64,000 bases of DNA from Sphingomonas folli (GCF_019429525.1 NZ_JAHXZL010000003.1:124001-188000), one strand, 5' to 3'; positions 28,165 to 37,120 are shown, counted from the first letter of the stretch. The notes: generated by a model from the letters alone, not told the origin. Translations and numbers: made by a program.

Positions 28165-28194
28165 AACGGCCCCGGCAGCGATGCCGGGGCCGTT
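28165..28194. terminator. Strong bidirectional hairpin between pnp and egtD
   Basis: A perfect 13-bp stem, AACGGCCCCGGCA and TGCCGGGGCCGTT, around GCGA lies between the convergent pnp and egtD genes and can serve both. Tails are TT on either side, so termination may be partly factor-dependent. Confidence 0.75.
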
Positions 28195-28223
28195 ATCGTG
28201 TCACCGTCGCGGCGATCACCGCC

Positions 28224-29201
28224 TCACGGCGCCGGCCGCTCGGGCTGGGCCTCGGCCAGGATCACCGCGAAGAGCCCCTTGTCGTCGGTCCACTCGCGCA
28301 CCGGGGTCCAGCCGCCGCTACGAAGCAGGATACGCGCGTCGCGCTCGCCGTATTTGTGGCTGTTCTCGGTGTGGATCGTCTCGCCCTCGGCCATGTCGAA
28401 GGCACGCTCGTCGACCTCGAACGCCACGTCGCGCCGCGCCTCCAGGTGCATCTCGACTCGCGCGCGATCGTCGTTCCACACCGCGCAGTGGCGGAAAGCG
28501 TCGATCGGGATCGTGCCGTCGAGCTCCCGGTTGATCCGCTCGAGCAGGTTGAGGTTGAACGCCGCGGTGACGCCCTGCGCGTCGTCATAGGCGGGCAGCA
28601 GCACGTCGGCGCGCTTGATCCGGTCCATCCCGATCAGCAGCATCGCCCCCTCGCCCAGCGAGGCGCGCATCGCGCGCAGCAGATCGACCGCGGCGAGCGG
28701 GATCAGGTTGCCGATCGTCGATCCCGGGAAGAAGCCGAGCTTCGGTAGGTCGGCCACCTGCGCGGGCAGCGTCAGCGGGCGCGTGAAATCACCCTCGAAC
28801 GGCAGCACCGGCAGCCCGGGGAAGGCCTGCGCCAGCGCCTGCGCCGACTCGCGGAGGAAGTCGCCCGAGATGTCGATCGGCACATAAGCGGCGGGCTCGA
28901 CGCAGCGCAGCACCGTGGGCGTCTTGGTCGACGAGCCCGAGCCGAACTCGACCACCGCGCGACCCGGTCCGGCGAGCCGGCGCAGCTCGGGGCAGAGGTC
29001 GTGGAGCAGCGCCGTCTCGGTGCGCGTGGGATAATATTCGGGCAGCTCGGTGATCTGCTCGAACAGCTGCGAGCCGCGATGGTCGTAGAACCAGCGCGCC
29101 GGGATCGCGCGCGGGCGGCGCGCCAGCCCCGCGAGCACGTCGGCGCGGAACTGGGGATCGGCGAGGCTGGCCTGGCCGTCGTCGATCTCGGGCTTGAGCA
29201 T
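28224..29201 (-). CDS. egtD: L-histidine N(alpha)-methyltransferase EgtD
   Basis: SAM-dependent enzyme that trimethylates histidine to hercynine, the first step of ergothioneine synthesis; 325 residues. The family pattern is clear: RRPRAIPARWFYDHRGSQLF, ITELPEYYPTRTETALL, VEFGSGSSTKTPTVLRC for SAM and FPGSTIGNLIP. The C-terminus carries ENSHKYGERDARILLRSGGW. The ATG at 29201 is 1 bp after the egtB stop, so the two are coupled. The frame is open upstream, but that part is antisense to egtB. Confidence 0.95.
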   Translation of the reverse strand: MLKPEIDDGQASLADPQFRADVLAGLARRPRAIPARWFYDHRGSQLFEQITELPEYYPTRTETALLHDLCPELRRLAGPGRAVVEFGSGSSTKTPTVLRCVEPAAYVPIDISGDFLRESAQALAQAFPGLPVLPFEGDFTRPLTLPAQVADLPKLGFFPGSTIGNLIPLAAVDLLRAMRASLGEGAMLLIGMDRIKRADVLLPAYDDAQGVTAAFNLNLLERINRELDGTIPIDAFRHCAVWNDDRARVEMHLEARRDVAFEVDERAFDMAEGETIHTENSHKYGERDARILLRSGGWTPVREWTDDKGLFAVILAEAQPERPAP

Positions 29202-29202
29202 G

Positions 29203-30462
29203 TCAGAGGTCCTTCGCGAGACGAACGCCGGTGAACTGCCAGCGCTGATGGGGGTAGAAGAAGTTGCGGTAGCTGGCGCGGACGTGGCCGCGCGGCGTGG
29301 CGCAGCTGCCGCCGCGCAGCACGAACTGCCCACTCATGAACTTGCCGTTATACTCGCCGACCGCGCCCGCGACCGGACGGAAGCCGGGATAGGGTCGGTA
29401 GGCCGAGCCGGTCCACTCCCACACGTCGCCGAAGAAGGCGGGGCCGTCCCCCGCGGGACGCGGCTCGAGCGCACCCGCGCGGTCGAGCTGGTTGCCACCC
29501 GCGGGGTCATAGGACGCGGCCGCCGCCTCCCACTCGAACTCGGTCGGCAACCGCGCGCCGGCCCAGCTGGCGTAGGCGTCGGCCTCGTAGAAACTGACAT
29601 GGGTCACAGGCGCGGCGGGATCGAGCGCGCGGCGGCCGTCCAGCCCCAGGCGGGTCCACACGCCGTCGCGCTGCTCCCAGTAGAGCGGCGCGTCGACGCC
29701 CTCGCGCTGCACCCAGGCCCAGCCGTCCGCCAGCCACCAGCGCGGGTCACGGTAGCCGCCGTCCGCGACGAAGGCGGCCCATTCGTCATTGGTGACGGTG
29801 CGGTCGGCGAGCGCGTGCGGCGCGAGCAGCGCGCAATGGCGCGGTCCCTCGCAGTCGAAGGCGAAGCCCTCGCCGCCGTGACCGATCTCGACCACGCCCT
29901 CGCCGCGCTCGATCCAGCCGATCGGCGCGGGCATCGCCACGGGCACCTTGCGCGCCGCCGGCCATATCGCGGGCTCGAGCGGGTTCTCGCCGAAGAGGTG
30001 GAGCATGTCGGTGACCAGCAGTTCCTGGTGCTGCTCCTCGTGGTGGCAGCCGAGCGCGATCAGCTCGCGCGCGGTCACCGGCAGCCGCGGCAGCGCGGCG
30101 AGCAGCGCGCGATCGACCGCGGCGCGATAGCCGCGCACCTCGTCGAGCGTCGGGCGCGTGATCATGCCGCGCCGCGCGCGCGCGTGGCGTCGCCCCTCGG
30201 CCTCGTAATAGCTGTTGAACAGGAAGGGGAAGCGCTCGTCGTGGCGCTGATAGCCGGCGACATGGTCGCGCAGCACGAAGGTCTCGAAGAACCAGGTGGT
30301 GTGCGCCAGGTGCCATTTGGCCGGGCTGGCGTCGTCCATCGACTGGACCGTCGCGTCGGCGTCGGAGAGCGGCGCTACCAGCGCCTCGCTCAGCGCGCGG
30401 ACGCGGCCGTAGCGCTCGGCCAGCGGCTCGCCGCCGGTCAGCAGGTCAGGCAGCGCTGCCAT
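29203..30462 (-). CDS. egtB: Hercynine oxygenase EgtB (ergothioneine biosynthesis)
   Basis: Non-heme iron sulfoxide synthase joining hercynine to a thiol donor, 419 residues. The N-terminal DinB_2 domain supplies iron-binding histidines (KWHLAHTTWFFE near 49-60 and HHEEQHQELL near 140-149). The C-terminal FGE-sulfatase domain ends GGSCATPRGHVRASYRNFFY. GGGAG lies 8 nt before ATG 30462; a GTG at 30477 is less likely. No egtA, egtC or egtE is beside it. With no glutamylcysteine ligase or amidohydrolase here, cysteine may be the direct donor (inference). Confidence 0.94.
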   Translation of the reverse strand: MAALPDLLTGGEPLAERYGRVRALSEALVAPLSDADATVQSMDDASPAKWHLAHTTWFFETFVLRDHVAGYQRHDERFPFLFNSYYEAEGRRHARARRGMITRPTLDEVRGYRAAVDRALLAALPRLPVTARELIALGCHHEEQHQELLVTDMLHLFGENPLEPAIWPAARKVPVAMPAPIGWIERGEGVVEIGHGGEGFAFDCEGPRHCALLAPHALADRTVTNDEWAAFVADGGYRDPRWWLADGWAWVQREGVDAPLYWEQRDGVWTRLGLDGRRALDPAAPVTHVSFYEADAYASWAGARLPTEFEWEAAAASYDPAGGNQLDRAGALEPRPAGDGPAFFGDVWEWTGSAYRPYPGFRPVAGAVGEYNGKFMSGQFVLRGGSCATPRGHVRASYRNFFYPHQRWQFTGVRLAKDL

Positions 30463-30529
30463 CGGATCGTCTCCCACCCGTCGCGCCCGACCCCACGCCC
30501 GCGCGACGTTCGCCAGGGACTATCCTAAG

Positions 30530-31087
30530 TTAGCGATTGGCCCCCGCGACCCACAGAACGTCGCCACCCGCGCTTTTGTTCACCGCGCGACACAGGACGA
30601 AGAGGAAATCGGACAAGCGGTTCAGATACATGACCGCAGCGGGGTTGGCGTGGGGCAGCAGCGCCACGGCGGCGCGCTCGGCGCGACGGACGATCGCCCG
30701 CGCGAGGTGCAGCGACGCCGCGGCCCCGCCGGGCAGCACGAAGCTGGTCAGCGGCGGCAGGTCGGCGTTGATCGAGTCGATCTCGCGCTCCAGCCGCTCC
30801 ACCTGCGCCGGCACGATCCGCAGCACCATCTCGGACGGGGTGAAATCGTCGCCGGGCGTCGCGAGATCGGCGCCGAGGTCGAACAGATCGTTCTGGACCC
30901 GGCGCAGCGCCGCCACGAACAGGGCGTCGGGGAGCGTCTCGGCAGCCACGCCGATCGCGCTGTTGGCCTCGTCGACGTCGCCGATCGCGGCCATCCGCGC
31001 GTCGTCCTTGCGCACGCGGCTGCCGTCGACCAGCCCGGTCGTGCCCGCGTCACCGGTGCGCGTGTAGATTCGGTTGAGCTTGACCAA
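30530..31087 (-). CDS. PduO-type cob(I)alamin adenosyltransferase
   Basis: Transfers the adenosyl group of ATP to cob(I)alamin to make coenzyme B12; 185 residues. The ATP-binding N-terminus is KLNRIYTRTGDAGTTGLVDG. Conserved later parts are IGDVDEANSAIGVAAETL, SFVLPGG and the C-terminal YLNRLSDFLFVLCRAVN. I chose TTG at 31087 because the family begins right there and no ATG is near. It is 9 bp after the two-TM protein gene and probably in the gluQRS transcript. Confidence 0.93.
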   Translation of the reverse strand: MVKLNRIYTRTGDAGTTGLVDGSRVRKDDARMAAIGDVDEANSAIGVAAETLPDALFVAALRRVQNDLFDLGADLATPGDDFTPSEMVLRIVPAQVERLEREIDSINADLPPLTSFVLPGGAAASLHLARAIVRRAERAAVALLPHANPAAVMYLNRLSDFLFVLCRAVNKSAGGDVLWVAGANR

Positions 31088-31096
31088 GGCGGCGGA

Positions 31097-31330
31097 TCAG
31101 GTCCGACCGGCGGCGAAGAGCAACACCACCACGATCAGCACCGCCAGCGCCTGGAACAGGATGCGCTGCTGCATCATCCGGTTGCTCTTGAGCTGCGCCG
31201 CGGTCGGCCCGCCGCCCTCGCCGCGCGCGTCGGCCGACGCCTCCTGGAGGAAGGAGATGATGCCGCGCACCAGTGCGACCACGGTGGCGATCATCGCCGC
31301 CACCAGCAGGATCACGAGGAAGGTGTTCAT
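31097..31330 (-). CDS. Two-TM (HIG1-like) small membrane protein
   Basis: Small membrane protein of 77 residues with two hydrophobic helices, FLVILLVAAMIATVVALVRG and FQALAVLIVVVLLFAAGRT. They are joined by a hydrophilic loop containing NRMMQQRILFQA. This is the twin-TM/HIG1 domain layout common in alphaproteobacteria, where HIG1 proteins associate with cytochrome oxidase; function here is unproven. Its ATG overlaps the gluQRS stop (ATGA). Confidence 0.85.
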   Translation of the reverse strand: MNTFLVILLVAAMIATVVALVRGIISFLQEASADARGEGGGPTAAQLKSNRMMQQRILFQALAVLIVVVLLFAAGRT

Positions 31331-32172
31331 GAGGTGAAGGTAGGGACTGCGACCGCCTTTGGGAAGTCGCCCGTGCGCAGCCGCTCGGCCAGCTCGCGCC
31401 CGTCCTCGCCGCGCTCGCGCAGCGCCGCCAGGGCGGGCGCGCCGTGGCGCTTGGCCAGCCGCTCGCCGTCGGCGCCGGCGAGCAGCGCGTGATGGTGCCA
31501 GCGCGGCACCGGCAGGTCGAGCAGCGCTTGGAGCAGGCGGTGGACGTGGGTGGCCTCGAACAGGTCGACGCCGCGCACCACGTCGGTGACGCCCTGCGCG
31601 GCGTCGTCGACCGTCACCGCGAGATGGTAGCTGGCGGGCGCGTCCTTGCGCGCGAGCACGACGTCGCCCTGCGCGAGCGGGTCGGCGGGAACGGGGCGGC
31701 CCGCGTCGCTCCACTCGAGCGCGCCGGCGCGTGCCACCGCCGCCGTCATGTCGAGCCGCCAGCAATGCGGGTGCGCGAGGTCGGGGGCCTCGATAGACCG
31801 GCAGGTGCCGGGATAGACCGGGGTCGCGCCGTGGGGCGCGGCCATCGCCCCGGCGATCTCGGCGCGCGTGCAGAAACAGGGGTATAGAAGCCCCATCGCG
31901 CGCAGCCGATCGAGCGCGGCGGCGTAAAGGTCGAGCCGCTGCGACTGGTGGACCACGTCACCGTCCCATGTCAGCCCGAGCCAGGCGAGGTCGGCGAGGA
32001 TCGTGGCGACATGCTCGGGGCGGCTGCGCGTCCCGTCGATGTCCTCGATCCGCAGCAGGAAGCGCCCGCCGCGCGCGCGCGCGTGATCGTGCGCGCGGAT
32101 CGCCGAGTAAGCGTGGCCGAGATGGAGCCGCCCCGTCGGCGAGGGCGCGAAGCGGGTGACCACCGGGTCCAT
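31327..32172 (-). CDS. gluQRS: Glutamyl-Q tRNA(Asp) synthetase
   Basis: Truncated GluRS paralogue that attaches glutamate to queuosine-34 of tRNA-Asp; 281 residues without an anticodon-binding domain. The HIGH-type motif is FAPSPTGRLHLGHAYSAI and the KMSKS-type motif is LAKRHGA. A zinc site is suggested by YPCFCTRAEI and GTCR. The ATG at 32172 starts the conserved sequence. It heads the small operon with the two-TM protein and the adenosyltransferase. Confidence 0.95.
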   Translation of the reverse strand: MDPVVTRFAPSPTGRLHLGHAYSAIRAHDHARARGGRFLLRIEDIDGTRSRPEHVATILADLAWLGLTWDGDVVHQSQRLDLYAAALDRLRAMGLLYPCFCTRAEIAGAMAAPHGATPVYPGTCRSIEAPDLAHPHCWRLDMTAAVARAGALEWSDAGRPVPADPLAQGDVVLARKDAPASYHLAVTVDDAAQGVTDVVRGVDLFEATHVHRLLQALLDLPVPRWHHHALLAGADGERLAKRHGAPALAALRERGEDGRELAERLRTGDFPKAVAVPTFTS

Positions 32173-32225
32173 GCGCGGTGATGTGCGCGCCGGCGCGCCG
32201 CCGCGCAAGGATGACGCTCATGGAC

Positions 32226-32256
32226 AAAAAAAGGGGCGGGCCGAAGCCCACCCCTT
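32226..32256 (-). terminator. Intrinsic terminator of the TonB receptor gene
   Basis: On the minus strand AAGGGGTGGGC pairs with GCCCGCCCCTT around TTCG, and the stem runs into seven T residues. This is a textbook intrinsic terminator, 24 bp after the receptor stop and before gluQRS. Confidence 0.92.
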
Positions 32257-32279
32257 CGCTGTCTCGTCGACGGGCGCGA

Positions 32280-35200
32280 TCAGAACTTGAAGCGCGCACC
32301 CACGGTGAAGCGGCGGCCGAGCGCGTCATAGGTCGACGGATAGGTGTTGCCGCTGTTGAACGACACCGATCCGATCGACCCGCCGACGAGCGGCGGCTGC
32401 TTGTCGAACAGGTTCGTCACGGTCAGTGTCAGGTCGACCTGCTCGCCCACGCCGACCCGCGTCGCCAGGTCGAAATAGTTGAACGCCTTGATCTTGCTGA
32501 AGTCGACCGCGACGCCGTCGAGCGCACCACCCGACAGGTTGCCGACGAAGCGCGCCGGCTGATCGTCGCCCGGCTCCGCCTCCAGCCCGCTGAGGTGACG
32601 CCACAGCAGCGAGATGTCGGCCGGCCCGAACGAGAACGTCGTGCGCTGGTTCCAGGTGAACTCCGGCTGGAGCGAGCCCGGCGCCGAGCTCGGACCCGCC
32701 GAACCCGGCGAGCCGCAGTTGACGCTGTAATAGCCGATGCACTCGCGGTTGACCGAGGTCGGCGTCGCCTGGAACTCGGCGCGGTTGGTCCAGTTGCCCT
32801 GGAAGCTCAGGTTGATCTTGGCGAAGCCAAGATCGCGGCGGTAGTTGACGTTGAGGTCAATACCGTCGGTCTTGATCGTGCCCAGGTTGGACGCCGCGAG
32901 CAGCAGGCCGGGCGTGGTCGCCGGGCTGCCGTCGAGACCGCCCGTGTCCGGATTACGCCGGATCTGAGTGCACGCGGCGCTCGCCGCACTGGCGGAGGTG
33001 ATGTTGCCGAAGCAGGCGGCGATCGCGTCGCTCACGGTCGGCTGCGAGATCGCGTCCTGGATCTTGATGTTATAGTAATCGACCGTGATCGACAGACCCG
33101 GGACGAAGCGCGGCTGCAGCACCAGGCCGATCGTGTAGCTGTCCGACTTCTCGGGCTTCAGGTTGAGGTTGCCGCCCGTGGTCGCGTTGATCTGCGAGGC
33201 GCTCGGCTGCTCGATGATGCCGATCGTGCCCGCGGGCGCGCCCTGAGCGATGCAGATCGCCCGCAGGTTGGCGTTGGAGCTAGGTGCGGTGCCAGCGCAC
33301 GGATCGGCCGAGAGGCTGGTCAGGCCGGTGTTCTGCGGCGAGAACAGCTCCGAGATATTCGGGGCACGCACCGCGCGCTGGTAGTTGCCGCGCAGCTTGA
33401 TGCCGTCGACCGGCTCCCAGCTGCCGCCGCCCTTGTAGGTCGTCGAGTTGTACGAGGGCGAACCGGCCGCGAAGACCTTGTAGTCGGAGTAGCGGATACC
33501 GCCCTCGACCGTCAGGCTCTTGAAGAAGGGCGCGTCGGCGACGAGCGGCGCGATGAGCTCGCCGTACGCCTCCTTGACCTCATAGCCGCCCGACACGTTC
33601 GGCGTCGCGCCGCCGGTGCCGCTGAGCTCGCCGGCCTGCTGCGAGAGGATGTCGGCGGTCTGCGAGGCACGATACTTGCGGTACTCGGCACCGGCCGCGA
33701 AACCGATCGGCTCCGACGCCCAGGGCAGCGTCGCGCCAAAATCGCCCGAGAGCAGCGCACGCGCCTGCGCCAGCGACGTCTTCGTCGTCACCTGGCTATC
33801 CGCGGTGACGAAGCCGAGCATGTCGGAGTTGATGCTGCCTTCCGGTCCGAACAGGTTGATCGGCACGCAGTTGTTCGACGCATCGATGCACGCGGTGGTG
33901 CTATTCGCCAGCAGCGCCTGCTGAATACGCGAGCGACGCAGGTAGCCAGTGATGACCTGGTCGTTCTGGCTCTCGCCGTACGCGCCGGTGAGGTCGAGGC
34001 CGATCTTCTCGGTCAGCCCGATCTTCACGCCGGCGCGATAGTCGAAGATCTGAGTGGTATAGTCCGTGATGCGCGAGCCGGCCTCGGTGGTGCGGCGCGC
34101 GACCGTGCTGTTGACGGTGCGGTAGTTCGGGTCGTTCGGCCCGGTCGCGGTCGCCGCCGCGGCGCACTCGGCCGGCGTGAAGCGCGGGGTGTAGGCGCTA
34201 CGCGTGCCGTCCGCGCCGACCGGAGCGACGTTGAGCGCGCAGAACTGCTGGCGCACGGTCGAGGGCAAATACGGGTTGTTGAGGTTGATCGTCAGCGACT
34301 CACCGAACAGGCCAGCGGGCGCGAGCACGGTGGTGACGGTGTTCTTGGAGAACAGCCCGCGCGAGTAGACCTGAATGCTGTCCGAGATGTCGTAATGACC
34401 CGCACCGTACATGTTGAAACGCTCGAACGGCGTCTGGAAGATGTTGTACGGGTTGAAGTTAAACGCGTCACGCGAGGCGGTGTAGCCCCGCAGCGCGCCC
34501 GTGGTCGGGTTGTAAATGCGGTTCGCCGACAGATAGTTGGGATCGTCGAAATTGGTCGGTGTGCCGGTCCCCAGCGCCGCGCCGGTGAAGCGCGACGGGA
34601 TGGTCGTGCCGGAGCCGCCGATGCCGCCGGAGGTCGACGTGTAGTTGTTGCGCGAGAAATCGCGCGCGCCCTGGTAGACCGGGTCGGCCTGCTGGTAGCC
34701 GATCGAGAAGACCGCGTTGCCGCGCCCGTCGTCGAAGTTGGCGCCCACGGTCAGATCGGCGCGGAAATAGGCGCCGTCACCGCGCTCGGTGATCGAGTTC
34801 GACACCGACGCCTCGACGCCCGAGAAGTCCGAGCGGGTGATGAAGTTGACCACGCCAGACACCGCGTCGGCACCGTAGGTCACCGCGGCGCCGCCGGTCA
34901 GGCTGTCGACTCGCTCGACCAGCGCGAGCGGGATGTTGTTGAGGTCGACGCGGCCGACCAGCCCCGAGGGGGCGATGCGCGCGCCGTCGAGCAGCACCAC
35001 GTTGCGGAAATTGCCGAGGCCGCGAAGGTCGACGTAGGAGGCGCCGCCGTTGCCGTTGTTGACGGCCGAGCCGATGCTCGGGGTCAGGCCGGGCAGGTCG
35101 CGCAGCAGCTCCTCCGCCGTGTTCTTCTGGCGCAGCGTGATCTCCTCCTGGCCGACCACGGTGACCGGGCTGGACGAGACCAGGTTGGGGTTGCGGATCA

Positions 35201-35423
35201 GCGTGCCGGTGACGACGATGTCGCCGGAGCTGGTCTCACCCGCGGGCGGGGCGGCCTCCTGGCTCGAGACGCCGGCGGCGGGCGCGTTGGGATCGGTGCT
35301 CTGCACGCCCGTCTTGGGCTGGCTGGCGGGATCGGCGGTCTGCGCGGTCGCCGGAGCGGCGATCACCGCCGCACTGATCAGCAGCGTCGAGGTGAGCAGG
35401 CGCGAACGATAGGCGTTCAGCAT
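32280..35423 (-). CDS. TonB-dependent receptor (large)
   Basis: Outer-membrane active transporter, 1047 residues. The signal peptide ends PATAQ. A 50-residue Ala/Pro/Gly linker precedes the TonB-box-like SGDIVVTGTLIRNPN. The plug carries LLRDLPGLTPSIGSAVNNGN, VDLRGLGNFRNVVLLDGARI and VDSLTGGAAVTYGADAVSGV. The barrel ends GRRFTVGARFKF with a terminal aromatic. ATG 35423 follows AGGGG; an upstream in-frame start adds only 12 residues. Substrate unknown; the plug resembles the large sphingomonad receptors for glycans or peptides rather than siderophore receptors, but this is weak evidence. It has its own terminator. Confidence 0.95.
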   Translation of the reverse strand: MLNAYRSRLLTSTLLISAAVIAAPATAQTADPASQPKTGVQSTDPNAPAAGVSSQEAAPPAGETSSGDIVVTGTLIRNPNLVSSSPVTVVGQEEITLRQKNTAEELLRDLPGLTPSIGSAVNNGNGGASYVDLRGLGNFRNVVLLDGARIAPSGLVGRVDLNNIPLALVERVDSLTGGAAVTYGADAVSGVVNFITRSDFSGVEASVSNSITERGDGAYFRADLTVGANFDDGRGNAVFSIGYQQADPVYQGARDFSRNNYTSTSGGIGGSGTTIPSRFTGAALGTGTPTNFDDPNYLSANRIYNPTTGALRGYTASRDAFNFNPYNIFQTPFERFNMYGAGHYDISDSIQVYSRGLFSKNTVTTVLAPAGLFGESLTINLNNPYLPSTVRQQFCALNVAPVGADGTRSAYTPRFTPAECAAAATATGPNDPNYRTVNSTVARRTTEAGSRITDYTTQIFDYRAGVKIGLTEKIGLDLTGAYGESQNDQVITGYLRRSRIQQALLANSTTACIDASNNCVPINLFGPEGSINSDMLGFVTADSQVTTKTSLAQARALLSGDFGATLPWASEPIGFAAGAEYRKYRASQTADILSQQAGELSGTGGATPNVSGGYEVKEAYGELIAPLVADAPFFKSLTVEGGIRYSDYKVFAAGSPSYNSTTYKGGGSWEPVDGIKLRGNYQRAVRAPNISELFSPQNTGLTSLSADPCAGTAPSSNANLRAICIAQGAPAGTIGIIEQPSASQINATTGGNLNLKPEKSDSYTIGLVLQPRFVPGLSITVDYYNIKIQDAISQPTVSDAIAACFGNITSASAASAACTQIRRNPDTGGLDGSPATTPGLLLAASNLGTIKTDGIDLNVNYRRDLGFAKINLSFQGNWTNRAEFQATPTSVNRECIGYYSVNCGSPGSAGPSSAPGSLQPEFTWNQRTTFSFGPADISLLWRHLSGLEAEPGDDQPARFVGNLSGGALDGVAVDFSKIKAFNYFDLATRVGVGEQVDLTLTVTNLFDKQPPLVGGSIGSVSFNSGNTYPSTYDALGRRFTVGARFKF

Positions 35424-35544
35424 TGAGTCAGTCCCCTTTTGTGGCCGGTTTTCCAGCATTCACAACATGTGCTCCGGCCGGCGCGGCCGCCCGGGATGCC
35501 GATGGCTACCGTGAAGCCACGCTGCACAGCAACATGGCACGCCT

Positions 35545-35573
35545 GTTACATCGCGTTTTTGAAAGAGTGTAAC
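35545..35573. promoter_or_regulatory. Inverted repeat upstream of the TonB receptor gene
   Basis: GTTACA and TGTAAC, 17 bp apart, lie about 120 bp upstream of the receptor ATG in an AT-rich stretch (spacer contains GTTTTTGAAAG). It may be an operator or part of the promoter; no regulator gene is adjacent. Confidence 0.3.
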
Positions 35574-35640
35574 TTCAACGACACAGATTGAAGAATCAGC
35601 CCGCGCCTGCTTGGGCTTGGGCTCGAGCAGCGCGGGTGTG

Positions 35641-36180
35641 ATGATGCGGCAGCAGTGGATGGCGATGGGGATGGTGGCGGCACTGGCCGCCGCGCCCGCG
35701 AGCGCGCAGCAGGGAAGCGGTGCGCAACGCGTGCTCGACGGCTTCGCGGCCTGTCGCGCGATCGCCGACGGTGCCGAGCGGCTCGCCTGCTACGACAGGG
35801 CGAGTGCCGCGCTCGAGCAGGCCGTCAAGCAGAACGACCTGCGGATCGTCGACCGCGCCGAGGTGCGGCGCGCGCGGCGCTCGCTGTTCGGGCTCAACCT
35901 GCCCGACCTCGGCCTCCTGGGCGGCGGGGCCGACCGTGGCGAGCCCGACCAGCGCGAGACGTTCAGCGAGATCAACACGACCGTGCGTAGCGCGCGCGCC
36001 GGCGCCAACGGCCGCGGCGAGATCACGCTGGCGGACGAGGGCAGCCCGGTGTGGCAGACCACCGACCCGATGCCGTTCCCGCCGAGGGCCGGCACCAAGG
36101 TGCGCATCCGCAAGGGCGCGATGGGCGCGTTCTTCCTCAACGTCGACGGCCGCAGCTATCGCGCGCTGCGGCTGCGCTGA
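35641..36180 (+). CDS. Hypothetical exported protein
   Basis: A 179-residue protein with a signal peptide (MAMGMVAALAAAPASAQQ). The mature N-terminus, QRVLDGFAACRAIADGAERLACYD, with two cysteines and a following RASAALEQAVKQ, resembles the start of type VI/VgrG-like 'CRxIxDxxxRLxCYD' exported proteins of many proteobacteria. The C-terminal part (MPFPPRAGTKVRIRKGAMGAF) looks like a small beta domain. GTG 35638 and ATGs 35641 and 35644 are competing starts. Its stop is one base from the convergent M23 gene stop. Function unknown. Confidence 0.82.
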   Translation: MMRQQWMAMGMVAALAAAPASAQQGSGAQRVLDGFAACRAIADGAERLACYDRASAALEQAVKQNDLRIVDRAEVRRARRSLFGLNLPDLGLLGGGADRGEPDQRETFSEINTTVRSARAGANGRGEITLADEGSPVWQTTDPMPFPPRAGTKVRIRKGAMGAFFLNVDGRSYRALRLR

Positions 36181-36181
36181 G

Positions 36182-37120
36182 TCACCCCGCCGGCATCGAC
36201 CCGGCGAGCGGCTGCGGGTCGATCCGTGCGCCGCGCCACGTCATCGCCCAGTGCAGGTGCGGCCCCGAGGCACGACCGGTGCGGCCGACCAGCCCGATCG
36301 GCTCGCCCTGGCGCACGTGCTGGCCCACGCGCACGTCGATCCGTGAGAGATGGAGGAAGGCGCTGGTCAGCCCTGCGCCATGGTCGAGGATCAGCAGCCT
36401 CCCCTCCAGCGTGAAGGGCGGGTCGGCGGCGAGCGTCACCACGCCGTCGGCGGGGGCGACCACCGGCGTGCCCTCGCCGCGCGCGAGGTCGACTCCGCCG
36501 TGATAGCTGCCCGGCTCGCCGCGATAGATCCGCTGCGCGCCGAACAGCCCCGAGATGCGCCCCGTCACCGGCCAGCGGAAGCGCTGGCGCCAGCCGTCCG
36601 CGGCGGCGTCGACGGCGCGCGCGGCGGCGATCTGCCTCAGCTCGGCGGGGCGCCGACGCGCGAAGTCGGCGTCGGGCACGGGCACCTTGGCGACCTGGTC
36701 GAGCCGCTCGATCCGCCACGCGCGCGGAGTCACCGGCAGCGACGCGGTGAGCGTGCGCGCGCCGGGCAGTGCGGCGGTGAGCGTCATCGGGCCGCCGGCG
36801 TCGCGATCGGCCGCGACCAGGAACCGCCCGTCGGACGCGAGCACGACGGGCGCACCGTCGAGCGTCAGCCGGGTCGTTCCCGCGGGCGCGGTGCCGAGCG
36901 CCACACCACCTTGCGCGATCGTCGCGGGCAGACCGAGCCGAGCGGGCGCGACCAGTTCGGGGGGCGGCGGCAGCGCCGGTCGCGGCGCCGCGACCGGTGC
37001 GGGCGCGGGCGCGGGCGCGGCGCGCGGCACGGCCGGCGCGGCGGGGCGGGCCGCGGGCACGCAGCCGACAACGGCGAGCGCCCCCGCCCCCACCAGCGCT
37101 GCCCTCCGCGTGACGCTCAC
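36182..37120 (-). CDS. M23 (LytM) peptidase lipoprotein
   Basis: Murein-targeting metallopeptidase-like protein, 312 residues. It begins with a lipobox, ALAVVGCVPA, and a Pro/Ala-rich linker. An unassigned middle domain follows, then the LytM domain: RWPVTGRISGLFGAQRIYRG, SYHGGVDLARGEGTPVVAPA and GRASGPHLHWAMTW. Zinc ligands H and D (YHGGVD) and the second His of HLH are all present, so it may be an active endopeptidase. It starts at GTG 37120, overlapping the DUF2093 gene stop (GTGA). Confidence 0.92.
   Translation of the reverse strand: MSVTRRAALVGAGALAVVGCVPAARPAAPAVPRAAPAPAPAPVAAPRPALPPPPELVAPARLGLPATIAQGGVALGTAPAGTTRLTLDGAPVVLASDGRFLVAADRDAGGPMTLTAALPGARTLTASLPVTPRAWRIERLDQVAKVPVPDADFARRRPAELRQIAAARAVDAAADGWRQRFRWPVTGRISGLFGAQRIYRGEPGSYHGGVDLARGEGTPVVAPADGVVTLAADPPFTLEGRLLILDHGAGLTSAFLHLSRIDVRVGQHVRQGEPIGLVGRTGRASGPHLHWAMTWRGARIDPQPLAGSMPAG

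Noticed and set aside
28224..29333. Longer egtD with start at 29333
   Set aside because: The extra part is antisense-frame sequence within egtB and low-complexity; ATG 29201 one base after egtB starts the family sequence.
32178..35426. 1082-codon open frame antisense to the TonB receptor gene
   Set aside because: Its translation is Arg/Ala/Asp-rich with no family motif, while the opposite strand encodes a clear receptor with signal peptide, plug and barrel; a typical shadow in high-GC DNA.
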